A stretch of 6,805 nt of DNA. Origin: Smithella sp. D17. GTDB lineage: Bacteria > Desulfobacterota > Syntrophia > Syntrophales > Smithellaceae. Positions 1 to 6,244 of the stretch are shown in pieces (position 1 is the stretch's first letter; each line of letters starts with the position of its first letter). A model generated the notes under the pieces. That model had not been told where the DNA came from. It saw only the letters and a list, made by a program, of their open reading frames with translations, and made no database searches. The translations under genes were made by a program, and so were the position numbers. Where the stretch lies: contig JQOA01000115.1 of assembly GCA_000753945.1 (NCBI GenBank), forward strand, positions 1 through 6,805. Reading direction: 5' to 3'.

Positions 1-518
1 TTCAGATATTTATCAATTTTATAAGCAAGAATTGCTTCTTTTATTTTACGTGTGTATTTTTTTTCAGGCGACAGGTACATCATTTTTGCCACTTGCTGTG
101 TAATAGTACTACCGCCCTGTACAATGTGCCCTGCTCCGACATTTTTCAGCATTGCGCGAAAAATGCTTTGTATGTCCAGACCTGTATGCTGATAGAAGCG
201 GGAGTCTTCCGAGGCAACAAAAGCATGACGGACTATCTTTGGAATTTCGGCGATCTTGACAACCTTTCGGTCTTCCAGAAAAAATTCATCAATGAGTTCA
301 TTGTTGTCATCATAAACACGGGAGGCTATACTGGGACGATAATCCTTGAGTGCATCAATACCCGGCAAATCCAGAGTTAAGGCATAGTAAGTGGCAGTTC
401 CGCCAACTGTAACAAACAGGACAACAAGTATTATACCCAGAAAAAGATTAAAAAGTGTGGAAAGTTTTTTAACTTCTCCATTATTTTTATACTTTGATTT
501 TTTACGGGACACCGGCAT
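1..518 (-). CDS. Class A penicillin-binding protein (PBP1A-type), N-terminal part, cut by left edge
   Basis: This is the start of a bifunctional peptidoglycan synthase. The family polymerises lipid II with a GT51 glycosyltransferase domain and cross-links peptides with a C-terminal transpeptidase domain, anchored in the inner membrane. I translated the reverse strand from an ATG at 518-516 and it stays open for 172 codons to the edge. A basic, Lys-rich cytoplasmic tail (residues 1-19) is followed by one membrane segment (about 21-45) and then the GT51 domain. Visible motifs are ASEDSRFYQHTG (102-113, with E104 as the expected catalytic Glu), QGGSTITQQVAK (134-145) and RKIKEA (157-162). The transpeptidase half lies outside the window. 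It starts 12 bp after the tatC stop, so it is probably co-transcribed with tat. There is no strong Shine-Dalgarno before the ATG. The family call is very secure; PBP1A versus another class A PBP is not resolved. Confidence 0.93.
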   Translation of the reverse strand, partial: MPVSRKKSKYKNNGEVKKLSTLFNLFLGIILVVLFVTVGGTATYYALTLDLPGIDALKDYRPSIASRVYDDNNELIDEFFLEDRKVVKIAEIPKIVRHAFVASEDSRFYQHTGLDIQSIFRAMLKNVGAGHIVQGGSTITQQVAKMMYLSPEKKYTRKIKEAILAYKIDKYL

Positions 519-530
519 AATTTTTACCAA

Positions 531-1313
531 TTATTTTTCATTAGCTTCAACATTTACTTTTTTCTTTTCGGCAAATTTCACCACAAATATACTTACTTCA
601 TAAAGAAACATCAAGGGGATGGCCATTAACACCTGGCTTAAAGCATCAGGTGACGGGGTCAAAATCGCCGCAACGACAAAAATGACTAAAATGGCATACC
701 TTCTTTGTTTGGAAAGCATTTTAGCATTTACTATCCCCAGTTTCGCCAGAAAGAACATAAATATTGGTAATTCAAAAGACACGCCGAATCCCAATAAGAA
801 TGTTACGAAAAGCGACAGATAATCTTTAAAAGAAAGCATCGCCTGTAAATATTGATTGTTAAAACTGACAAAAAATTTAAAGGCCGGGGGCAGAGCGACA
901 AAATATCCGAATAAAACGCCTGTAATAAAAAGAAGAGATGAAGAAATTACAAAAGGAACAACATATTTTCTTTCCTTGGGCAATAATCCCGGCACAATAA
1001 ATTTCCATATCTGATAAAGAATAAAAGGGCTGGTAATTATCAGCGAAGCAAAAAAAGCTACTTTCATGTAAGTAAAGAAAGCTTCCGTCAAACCGGTATA
1101 TACCAGATAACTATTCTTAGGCAGAACCTGGGTAAGTGGTCTGGTAACTATATCGAAAATCCAGTCCTTATAATAATAACAAACGCCGAAACCGATGCCG
1201 AGAGCAATTAAAGAATTGGTAAGCCTTTTGCGCAGTTCCACCAAATGTTCGGTCAAAGACATTTTGTGTTCTTCGTTAGTTTCGGTGATCTCCGTGGTTT
1301 CCGTTTTTTCCAT
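531..1313 (-). CDS. tatC: Sec-independent protein translocase TatC
   Basis: TatC is the multi-spanning inner-membrane receptor of the twin-arginine translocase. It binds RR signal peptides and nucleates TatA assembly for export of folded proteins. The 260-residue product shows the conserved N-terminal motif HLVELRKRL (23-31, with E26), the periplasmic LPKERKY loop (111-117, E114), the FELP motif (180-183, E181) and TPSPD (219-223). Six hydrophobic segments lie at about 33-50, 82-102, 118-140, 165-187, 206-218 and 228-247, and the tail is Lys/Glu-rich. Length is normal for the family. The first 17 residues are Thr/Glu-rich and poorly conserved. Neither the ATG at 1313 nor an internal ATG at 1262 (MSLTEHLVEL) has a strong Shine-Dalgarno, so the true start could be 17 codons shorter. 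It lies 55 bp downstream of the tatA-type gene and 12 bp upstream of the PBP gene. Confidence 0.95.
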   Translation of the reverse strand: MEKTETTEITETNEEHKMSLTEHLVELRKRLTNSLIALGIGFGVCYYYKDWIFDIVTRPLTQVLPKNSYLVYTGLTEAFFTYMKVAFFASLIITSPFILYQIWKFIVPGLLPKERKYVVPFVISSSLLFITGVLFGYFVALPPAFKFFVSFNNQYLQAMLSFKDYLSLFVTFLLGFGVSFELPIFMFFLAKLGIVNAKMLSKQRRYAILVIFVVAAILTPSPDALSQVLMAIPLMFLYEVSIFVVKFAEKKKVNVEANEK

Positions 1314-1368
1314 CGTTTGAGGTTTTGCCTGTCTTCAGCTTTAAAATGAAAGGGGATTATTTTAAAAT

Positions 1369-1647
1369 TTATTGTTTGGGGGAATCTTTATCAGATGAAT
1401 CGTTCTTTGTTTCTTCTGTATCAGGCTTCTTCATTAAAAGAGAATCCTTCCAACCATCATCGTTTTTTGGTTTTTCATCTTCCTTCAAGGCGTCTTTTAG
1501 ATCTTCGGTGACACCTTCCGTTGCTTTTTTAAATTCGCTGAAACCTTTGCCCAACGTTTTAGCCAAATCAGGCAGTTTTCTCGGACCGACAATCAACAAA
1601 GCGATTACCGCAATAATTATAAGTTCCTGCATTCCTATGCCAAACAT
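1369..1647 (-). CDS. tatA: Twin-arginine translocase TatA/TatB-type subunit
   Basis: This is a 92-residue single-span Tat subunit. The family oligomerises with TatC to form the protein-conducting site in the inner membrane. A short N-terminal membrane helix (about 7-20) is followed by the GPRKLP hinge (21-26), an amphipathic helix (27-46, containing LAKTLGKGFSEFKKA) and a highly charged Asp/Lys/Glu-rich cytoplasmic tail. A Glu at position 8 and the GP hinge are features usually associated with TatB. The GFSEFKKA amphipathic helix and short length are TatA-like, so the split is uncertain, and one protein could do both jobs. The start at 1647 is supported by a strong GGAGGA at 1659-1664, 11 bp upstream. 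It is the first gene of the leftward tat-PBP unit. No second TatA/B-type gene is visible here. Confidence 0.92.
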   Translation of the reverse strand: MFGIGMQELIIIAVIALLIVGPRKLPDLAKTLGKGFSEFKKATEGVTEDLKDALKEDEKPKNDDGWKDSLLMKKPDTEETKNDSSDKDSPKQ

Positions 1648-1681
1648 TGATAATTAATTCCTCCGTAATAATTGAGATATA

Positions 1682-1709
1682 CCTATATATTGATTCCTGT
1701 TTTTGTCAA
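1682..1709 (-). promoter_or_regulatory. Candidate sigma-70 promoter of the tatA-tatC-PBP unit
   Basis: On the reverse strand a perfect TTGACA (1709-1704) is followed, after 16 bp, by TATAGG (1687-1682). Transcription would begin near 1675, just upstream of the tatA Shine-Dalgarno at 1659-1664. The -10 is imperfect, and overlapping TATATA-like hexamers exist 14 bp from the -35. The region is AT-rich, so chance matches are likely. Confidence 0.4.
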
Positions 1710-1859
1710 TGTTTTTTGCGAACATGACAAGATTACTATTGACATAAAAGATTTATTTTAGTAGCAGGATAATTACTTTAAGATTATATATTTAAAAAGT
1801 AAACTGTTTTCCTAAAAAGTCAATTTGTCAAACTTAGAATGAAATGAAAGGAGAGTATT

Positions 1860-2450
1860 ATGAAAAAAATTGGAATATTAGCGGTTATAATAATGTTAAT
1901 GGCTATCGTCACGGCAGCACAGGCAGAAGTCAGGGCCGGTGGGTTACCCCCCATTGATGTAAATGACAGCATTAAGGACTGTAATTGTCGTTTGTTTCCG
2001 GAATGCTGTGCTCAGCCAGTAGCCGCACCAGTTCCTGCTCCAAAACCAACTCCAGTTCCTGCGCCAGAACCAACTCCAGTTCCTGCGCCAGTGAAGGAAA
2101 AAGTAACCATAACCCTTAATGTGCAATTCGATACAAACAAAGCAGTCATCAAGGAAAAATATAATGACGACATTAAGAAAATGGCAGATTTCATGAAAGA
2201 GTTTCCAGATACAACCGCTGAAATTGGAGGTCATACTGACAATATTGCCAGTGCCGCCTACAATCAGAAATTATCAGAAAAACGCGCTAACAGCGTTCGT
2301 CAATATCTTATCGATAAATTCGGAATTGACGGATCACGCTTGACCGCTGTCGGTTATGGACTGACTAAACCGGCTGCCGGCAATGACACAGAGGAAGGAC
2401 GACAGCAGAACCGCAGAGTTGAAGCTGTCATCAAAACAGTAAAAAATTAA
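1860..2450 (+). CDS. Secreted OmpA-domain peptidoglycan-binding protein
   Basis: This is a 196-residue exported envelope protein. A Sec signal peptide (1-22, basic MKK, hydrophobic core, AQA cleavage site) is followed by a short Cys-rich segment with CNC at 41-43 and CC at 49-50. A Pro/Ala linker (about 52-78) built of PVPAPxPT repeats comes next, then an OmpA C-terminal domain (about 82-194). The domain shows the expected FDTNKAVI strand (90-97), GGHTDNIAS (123-131), LSEKRANSVRQYL (138-150), GYGLTKP (165-171) and QQNRRVE (182-188). The Asp and Arg of the TDN and NRR motifs are the residues known to hold diaminopimelate in the family. There is no beta-barrel and no lipobox, so it is probably a periplasmic peptidoglycan binder, perhaps disulfide-linked. 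AAAGGAGAG at 1847-1855 supports the ATG. It appears monocistronic, with its own terminator. Its exact biological role is unknown. Confidence 0.9.
   Translation: MKKIGILAVIIMLMAIVTAAQAEVRAGGLPPIDVNDSIKDCNCRLFPECCAQPVAAPVPAPKPTPVPAPEPTPVPAPVKEKVTITLNVQFDTNKAVIKEKYNDDIKKMADFMKEFPDTTAEIGGHTDNIASAAYNQKLSEKRANSVRQYLIDKFGIDGSRLTAVGYGLTKPAAGNDTEEGRQQNRRVEAVIKTVKN
2031..2091 (+). repeat. 24-bp in-frame tandem repeat coding the Pro-rich linker
   Basis: Two full 24-bp units (2031-2054 and 2055-2078, differing at 3 positions) and a 13-bp partial unit (2079-2091) encode V-P-A-P-x-P-T-P steps between the Cys-rich segment and the OmpA domain. The length is a multiple of three, so copy-number change would lengthen or shorten the linker without breaking the frame. 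Confidence 0.85.
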
Positions 2451-2479
2451 TTTAATTGTATTAAATTCAAAATCTTGAG

Positions 2480-2516
2480 GCTCCATAATCGTTACATGTT
2501 TATGGAGCATTTTTAT
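2480..2516 (+). terminator. Intrinsic terminator after the OmpA-domain gene
   Basis: A perfect 9-bp inverted repeat, GCTCCATAA (2480-2488) and TTATGGAGC (2500-2508), encloses an 11-base loop and is followed by ATTTTTATT. It sits 29 bp after the stop codon at 2450. This is the clearest terminator in the window, and it separates the OmpA-domain gene from the deacetylase-gatCA unit. Confidence 0.85.
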
Positions 2517-2559
2517 TGAAACATCTTCGGAAACAGGCCATCGGAAATATTTTGCTCTT

Positions 2560-2589
2560 TAAAGTCATTTATGATAGACGAGCTATAAT
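2560..2589 (+). promoter_or_regulatory. Candidate promoter of the deacetylase-gatC-gatA unit
   Basis: A perfect TATAAT at 2584-2589 lies 16 bp upstream of the deacetylase Shine-Dalgarno and would give a short leader. No good -35 is present at 17 bp (AAAGTC); TAAAGT at 2560-2565 sits at 18 bp. The call rests mainly on the -10 hexamer and its position after a terminator. Confidence 0.35.
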
Positions 2590-2618
2590 CTGAATTGGTA
2601 GTTTGAAAGAAGGTACAC

Positions 2619-3674
2619 TTGCCCAGAAAAACAGGTATTGTCAAAGACACCAGATACTTGCAGCATTCGGCAGGATTTGCCCATCCCGAAAGTCCGGAAA
2701 GGCTGGCCGCAATTTATGAAATGCTGGAAAATCCTTTGATGGATTGGAAATTCACTCACATAGAACCGCGTGAGGCCACCCACAAAGAGATTGAAATGAT
2801 CCATTCACCTTCTTATGTCCAATTTATTGCCAGTACCGCGGGACAACGCAGTGTATATCTCGATCCCGACACGGCCACCTCGCCCGAAACTTATGAAATT
2901 GCGAAGCTGGCAGTTGGCGGTGTTTGTAATGCCATCGATAGCGTCATTAAGGGTACAGTAGATAACGCTTTTGCTTTTGTACGTCCGCCGGGGCATCATG
3001 CGGAAAAAGATACCGCCGCCGGCTTTTGTGTATTCAACAATATTGCCATCGGAGCAATGCATGCTATATCGAAATACGGCATGAAAAAAATATTGATTGT
3101 GGACTGGGATTTGCACCATGGCAACGGCACCCAGCATAGCTTTTACAAAGATCCGCGGGTTTTATACTTTTCCACTCACCAATATCCTTATTATCCGGGA
3201 ACGGGAAGTTTGCAGGAATTCGGCCAGGGAGAGGGAGAAGGTTACACTGTCAACGTCCCTTTACGGGAAGGCGCGGGTGACGTCGCCTTCGTAAAAATAT
3301 ACCGTAATATCTTACAGCCGCTGGCACTGGAATTCAAACCGGAACTGATTTTGTTGTCCGCCGGTTTCGATACTCATTTTCAAGACCCGTTGGGTGGAAT
3401 GCGCGTGACACCGGAAGGATTCGCAGCCATGGCGCGCATATTACTCAATATTGCCGAAACATGTTGCAAGGGGCGCTTTGTGGCCGTGCTGGAAGGCGGT
3501 TATCACGTCGTTGGATTAACCAGATCGGTAAAGGCTGTCTTGGAAGAGATGCTTGATGAAACACATATTTCAGAAGAGAGGCTCTCTCATCTTGAAAAAG
3601 ATGTCGATGAAGAAACCGAACAATTAATTAATAAAGTCATTTCCCGGATTCGCCCCTACTGGAAAGTGTTCTAA
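2619..3674 (+). CDS. Histone-deacetylase-family zinc deacetylase (class II-like)
   Basis: This is a 351-residue member of the HDAC/AcuC/acetylpolyamine amidohydrolase superfamily, whose members hydrolyse N-acetyl groups on lysines, polyamines or similar amines in the cytoplasm. Visible motifs are HPESPERL (22-29), RPPGHHAE with the catalytic His pair H126/H127, DWDLHHGNGTQ with the zinc ligands D164 and H166, SAGFD with the third zinc ligand D251, and LEGGY with the expected transition-state Tyr Y295. All catalytic residues are present, so it should be active. The DWD-HH-GNGTQ form resembles class II enzymes more than AcuC, but the substrate cannot be read from the sequence. The start is TTG at 2619, backed by AAAGAAGG at 2606-2613; the HPESPERL region follows at a normal distance. 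It lies 12 bp upstream of gatC and is probably co-transcribed. Confidence 0.93.
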   Translation: MPRKTGIVKDTRYLQHSAGFAHPESPERLAAIYEMLENPLMDWKFTHIEPREATHKEIEMIHSPSYVQFIASTAGQRSVYLDPDTATSPETYEIAKLAVGGVCNAIDSVIKGTVDNAFAFVRPPGHHAEKDTAAGFCVFNNIAIGAMHAISKYGMKKILIVDWDLHHGNGTQHSFYKDPRVLYFSTHQYPYYPGTGSLQEFGQGEGEGYTVNVPLREGAGDVAFVKIYRNILQPLALEFKPELILLSAGFDTHFQDPLGGMRVTPEGFAAMARILLNIAETCCKGRFVAVLEGGYHVVGLTRSVKAVLEEMLDETHISEERLSHLEKDVDEETEQLINKVISRIRPYWKVF

Positions 3675-3689
3675 GGAGATTATGTTTTG
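3673..3689 (+). promoter_or_regulatory. Shine-Dalgarno and TTG start of gatC
   Basis: AAGGAG at 3673-3678 overlaps the deacetylase stop codon TAA (3672-3674). It is 8 bases from the in-frame TTG at 3687. A nearer ATG at 3682 is in another frame and opens only ATG-TTT-TGA, so it cannot start gatC. The spacing favours the TTG. Confidence 0.8.
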
Positions 3690-3974
3690 AAAATAAGTTC
3701 CCGGGAAGTTGAATATGTGGCGCATCTGGCACGACTGGAAGTAACGGAAAAGGAAACTGAAAAATTTACCGCCCAGCTCAATGATATTCTACTCTATATA
3801 GATAAGCTAAATGAATTGGATACGAAAGGCGTGGCACCAATGAGCCATGCTATTGCTGTAACTAACGCTTTTCGCGAAGATAAAATATTGGATTCTATCG
3901 GCACAGAAAATTCATTGACCAACGCGCCGGATGCGCGGGGTGAATTCTTCCGGGTGCCCAAAGTCATCGATTGA
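3687..3974 (+). CDS. gatC: Asp/Glu-tRNA amidotransferase subunit C
   Basis: GatC is the small stabilising subunit of the GatCAB amidotransferase, which converts mischarged Glu-tRNA-Gln or Asp-tRNA-Asn to Gln-tRNA or Asn-tRNA. It wraps around GatA and links it to GatB. The 95-residue product has normal length. The typical N-terminal helix VEYVAHLARLEVTEKE (8-23) is followed by the FTAQLNDILLYIDKLNELDT helix (27-46), then VAPMSHA (49-55), NAFREDK (60-66) and the C-terminal FFRVPKVID. The start is TTG at 3687. The stop at 3972-3974 is 7 bp before gatA, and its bases run into the gatA Shine-Dalgarno, which suggests translational coupling. Confidence 0.96.
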   Translation: MKISSREVEYVAHLARLEVTEKETEKFTAQLNDILLYIDKLNELDTKGVAPMSHAIAVTNAFREDKILDSIGTENSLTNAPDARGEFFRVPKVID

Positions 3975-3984
3975 GGAAACTATG
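3974..3984 (+). promoter_or_regulatory. Shine-Dalgarno deciding the gatA start
   Basis: AGGA at 3974-3977, just after the gatC stop, is 4 bases from the ATG at 3982. A longer reading from an ATG at 3931 would add 17 residues unlike GatA and overlap gatC by 44 bp with no good site upstream. The ATG at 3982 also gives the usual GatA N-terminus and length. Confidence 0.8.
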
Positions 3985-5439
3985 GAGTTAAATCAGTTAA
4001 CCATTCACGGATTGCAGGAAAAAATCAAAAACGGCGACGTGTCGGCAACACAGATTACCGAGTCTGTTTTTTCACGAATTGACGCCGTGGAAGAACGAGT
4101 GCATTCCTACATCCGTTTGATAAAAGATGAAGCTCTTGCCGCCGCGGCAAAAGCCGATGAGAACATTAAAAAAGGCGACATCAAACCATTAACCGGAATT
4201 CCTGTTGCGTTGAAAGATATTGTCTGCACTAAAGGCATCATCACGACATGCGGTTCGCACATATTGCATAATTTTGTGCCGCCTTATAATGCGACCGTCG
4301 TGGAAAAACTTAAGGACGCCGGAGCAGTATTTGTCGGCAAAACCAACATGGATGAATTTGCCATGGGCTCTTCAACGGAAACTTCGTATTTCGGACCTAC
4401 CCGCAATCCCTGGGATCTGGAAAGAATTCCCGGCGGCTCCAGCGGCGGCTCCGCTACGGCGGTTGCCGCAGATGAATGCATCACTTCCATCGGTTCCGAC
4501 ACCGGCGGTTCTATCCGCCAACCGGCGGCGCTTTGCGGCGTTATCGGAATGAAACCGACGTACGGACGCGTTTCGCGCTTCGGCCTTATCGCGTTCGCGT
4601 CATCGCTGGATCAAATCGGTCCTTTCACCAAAGACGTGGAAGACTGCGCTATTATGATGAATGTTCTGGCCGGTTATGATCCGAAAGAATCAACTTCGGT
4701 GCCCGCGGAAGTTCCCGATTACCGGCAGTTTGCCGGACGCGATATCAAAGGCTGGAAAATAGGAATACCCAAAGAATACATCGTGGACGGCATTGATCCG
4801 GAAGTGAGTGCCGCCATTAAAAAAGCGATCACGGTAATCGAACAAAGCGGCGGACAATGCGTGGAAATAACTCTTCCGCACACGCAATACTGCGTGGCCG
4901 TTTATTATATTATCGCCCCGGCCGAAGCCAGCTCCAATCTGGCGCGCTACGACGGCGTCAAATACGGTTTCCGGGCATCCGATGTCCGCGATCTTTTGGA
5001 CATGTACAAAAAATCGCGCATGCAGGGATTCGGCGCGGAAGTAAAAAGAAGAATCATGATCGGCACCTATGCTTTATCCGCCGGTTATTACGATGCCTAT
5101 TATAAAAAAGCTTCTCAGACGCGGGCGTTGATCAAGCGGGACTTCGAAGAGGCCTTTAAGATTTGTGATGTAATCCTGACGCCCACCACACCGACACCGG
5201 CTTTTAAAATCGGCGAAAAAACCGACAATCCATTGCAGATGTACCTTTCCGATATTTTCACCATATCAACAAATCTGGCGGGAATCCCCGGAATTTCGGT
5301 TCCCTGCGGATTTACGTCAGGCGGCTTGCCAATAGGAGTGCAGTTTTTGGCCGGCCATTTTGAGGAAGGAAAGTTAATCCAAATTGCCTCTGCGTACGAG
5401 AAAAACGCTAAGATTGAAAAGAGGAGGCCTGCGCTATAG
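3982..5439 (+). CDS. gatA: Asp/Glu-tRNA amidotransferase subunit A
   Basis: GatA is the glutaminase subunit of GatCAB. It releases ammonia from glutamine, which is channelled to GatB for amidation of Glu-tRNA-Gln or Asp-tRNA-Asn. The 485-residue product has the full family length and the amidase signature. The Ser-cisSer-Lys triad is visible: K78 in PVALKDI, S153 (cis-Ser) in PGGSSGGSA, and the nucleophile S177 in SDTGGSIRQPA. KPTYGRVSRFG and the C-terminal GISVPCGF and GLPIGVQF blocks are also intact. Translation is probably coupled to gatC. The gene is clearly richer in GC than what follows. The expected gatB does not appear downstream; a low-GC unrelated gene starts 13 bp after the stop. 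Confidence 0.98.
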   Translation: MELNQLTIHGLQEKIKNGDVSATQITESVFSRIDAVEERVHSYIRLIKDEALAAAAKADENIKKGDIKPLTGIPVALKDIVCTKGIITTCGSHILHNFVPPYNATVVEKLKDAGAVFVGKTNMDEFAMGSSTETSYFGPTRNPWDLERIPGGSSGGSATAVAADECITSIGSDTGGSIRQPAALCGVIGMKPTYGRVSRFGLIAFASSLDQIGPFTKDVEDCAIMMNVLAGYDPKESTSVPAEVPDYRQFAGRDIKGWKIGIPKEYIVDGIDPEVSAAIKKAITVIEQSGGQCVEITLPHTQYCVAVYYIIAPAEASSNLARYDGVKYGFRASDVRDLLDMYKKSRMQGFGAEVKRRIMIGTYALSAGYYDAYYKKASQTRALIKRDFEEAFKICDVILTPTTPTPAFKIGEKTDNPLQMYLSDIFTISTNLAGIPGISVPCGFTSGGLPIGVQFLAGHFEEGKLIQIASAYEKNAKIEKRRPAL

Positions 5440-5452
5440 TGGAGAGGTCAAG

Positions 5453-5941
5453 ATGAAAAGAAAATTGTTTCTATCCATTCTTATCGTTTTCTTCACAGTA
5501 TCATTTATGTCATCTCCATCAATCTGCTTCTCAGAACCAGACAGTAAAGTATGGGAGTCTTTTCAACCACGTTTTTATTACAATAAAACAAATCTACTTA
5601 AATCATCTAACATTATATCAGTCTGGATTTATGTTATTATAAATGATGATGTTTTAAGAGACATAAGGAATGGTAAAATTAAAAAGAATAATTTAAATAT
5701 GTCCAGAAAATATCAATACTATGACCACATTGTTTGTTTGTATAAAATTGATTGTAAAAATAAACTGATAAAGATTGAAGAGTTCACAGATTATGACGAT
5801 CAGGGGAATATTTTAGATCAACAAAAAAGTAACAATAGTAACTGGACAAGTATTATACCCAATGGTGAAATGGAAGATTTATACAGCAAACTTTGTCTAA
5901 CTCCGAATAAACTATTAGAAAAGATAATGGAAATTATATAG
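5453..5941 (+). CDS. Secreted surface-adhesin-E-like small protein
   Basis: This is a 162-residue exported protein of unknown function. It has an N-terminal signal peptide (about 1-27: MKRK, a hydrophobic core, and an SxCFS region that is not a proper lipobox). The mature part follows the pattern I associate with the surface-adhesin E family: VWESF (33-37), a YYN strand (42-44), SVW (56-58), LYKIDC (97-102 region, C101), TDYDDQGNIL (112-121), W131, IIP (134-136) and LYSKLC (143-148). C101 and C148 would form a disulfide. A family match is my recognition of the pattern and was not searched. The start at 5453 has GGAGAGG at 5441-5447. It follows gatA by 13 bp and could be read from the gat transcript, although its AT-rich codon use is quite unlike gatA. 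The 14-residue tail after C148 (TPNKLLEKIMEII) may belong to the next copy. Confidence 0.7.
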   Translation: MKRKLFLSILIVFFTVSFMSSPSICFSEPDSKVWESFQPRFYYNKTNLLKSSNIISVWIYVIINDDVLRDIRNGKIKKNNLNMSRKYQYYDHIVCLYKIDCKNKLIKIEEFTDYDDQGNILDQQKSNNSNWTSIIPNGEMEDLYSKLCLTPNKLLEKIMEII

Positions 5942-6222
5942 TTCAAGTATGGACCAAAATCGTTTTATCTGAAAACGTAGAAAGGAAATAATTCAAAAAA
6001 GGATAGAACTTGGAATTTCAACTAAAGGAGATGACAAACTATCAGAGGAATGGGGGGTTATCTGAAATAGACTGTAAGAAAAAGACAGAGAGAATATTAT
6101 CTGTAACCCTGTATGATACTGATGGTAATGTTTTATTTTCCAGGAATTACGATAAAAGAGAATGGAGTTATGTAATTCCTGATTCACGTGGGGATATCCT
6201 TCTAAAAAAAGTTTGTAAATAA
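5911..6222 (+). pseudogene. Second adhesin-E-like copy, N-truncated and frameshifted
   Basis: Three pieces in two frames line up with the preceding gene. Piece one is NGNYIVQVWTKIVLSENVER (from 5929, frame ending at TAA 5989-5991). Piece two is IIQKRIELGISTKGDDK, continuing to LSEEWG (5988-6056). Piece three is LSEIDCKKKTERILS, continuing through LYDTDGNVL, REWSYVIP and LLKKVCK to the TAA at 6220-6222. Piece three matches the first copy at IDCK, YD-x-x-GN, W, IP and the last Cys. One missing A near 5986-5988 and one extra G in the six-G run at 6052-6057 would restore a single frame of about 104 codons. No signal peptide or start precedes it. The third piece alone could start at TTG 6010, but the first residues would be out-of-frame sequence. 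It is probably a decayed paralogue; sequencing error at the two short runs is the alternative. Confidence 0.65.
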
Positions 6223-6244
6223 CTGATTCAAACTATGGGGTGAC

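Noticed and set aside
1340..1366. Inverted repeat TTTAAAAT / ATTTTAAA in the tatA-tatC gap as a terminator or processing hairpin
   Set aside because: The stem is purely A-T, has an 11-base loop and no following T-run in the tat direction that would stabilise termination; too weak to call.
1325..1657. 110-codon open frame opposite the tatA-type gene
   Set aside because: It is antisense to a well-recognised gene, has no ribosome site and its product is low-complexity Ser/Phe.
1739..1773. Perfect TTGACA on the + strand at 1739-1744 as a promoter for the OmpA-domain gene
   Set aside because: At 16-18 bp spacing only GTAGCA, TAGCAG or AGCAGG follow; the better GATAAT at 1768-1773 is 23 bp away, too far for sigma-70.
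2012..2234. Reverse-strand frames over the OmpA-domain gene with Gly/Thr/Ala or Trp/Arg/Asn-rich repeats
   Set aside because: The repeats are the reverse reading of the 24-bp Pro-linker repeat; there is no independent coding evidence.
3931..3981. Upstream ATG at 3931 as the gatA start
   Set aside because: It adds 17 residues unlike the family and overlaps gatC by 44 bp; the ATG at 3982 has the ribosome site and normal length.
4220..5105. Several open frames of 65-110 codons within gatA on both strands
   Set aside because: They are shadows in a GC-richer gene whose main frame is a complete, motif-perfect GatA.
5384..5452. Upstream ATG at 5384 as the start of the adhesin-E-like gene
   Set aside because: It would overlap gatA and put 23 basic residues before a clean signal peptide; the ATG at 5453 has GGAGAGG at the right distance.
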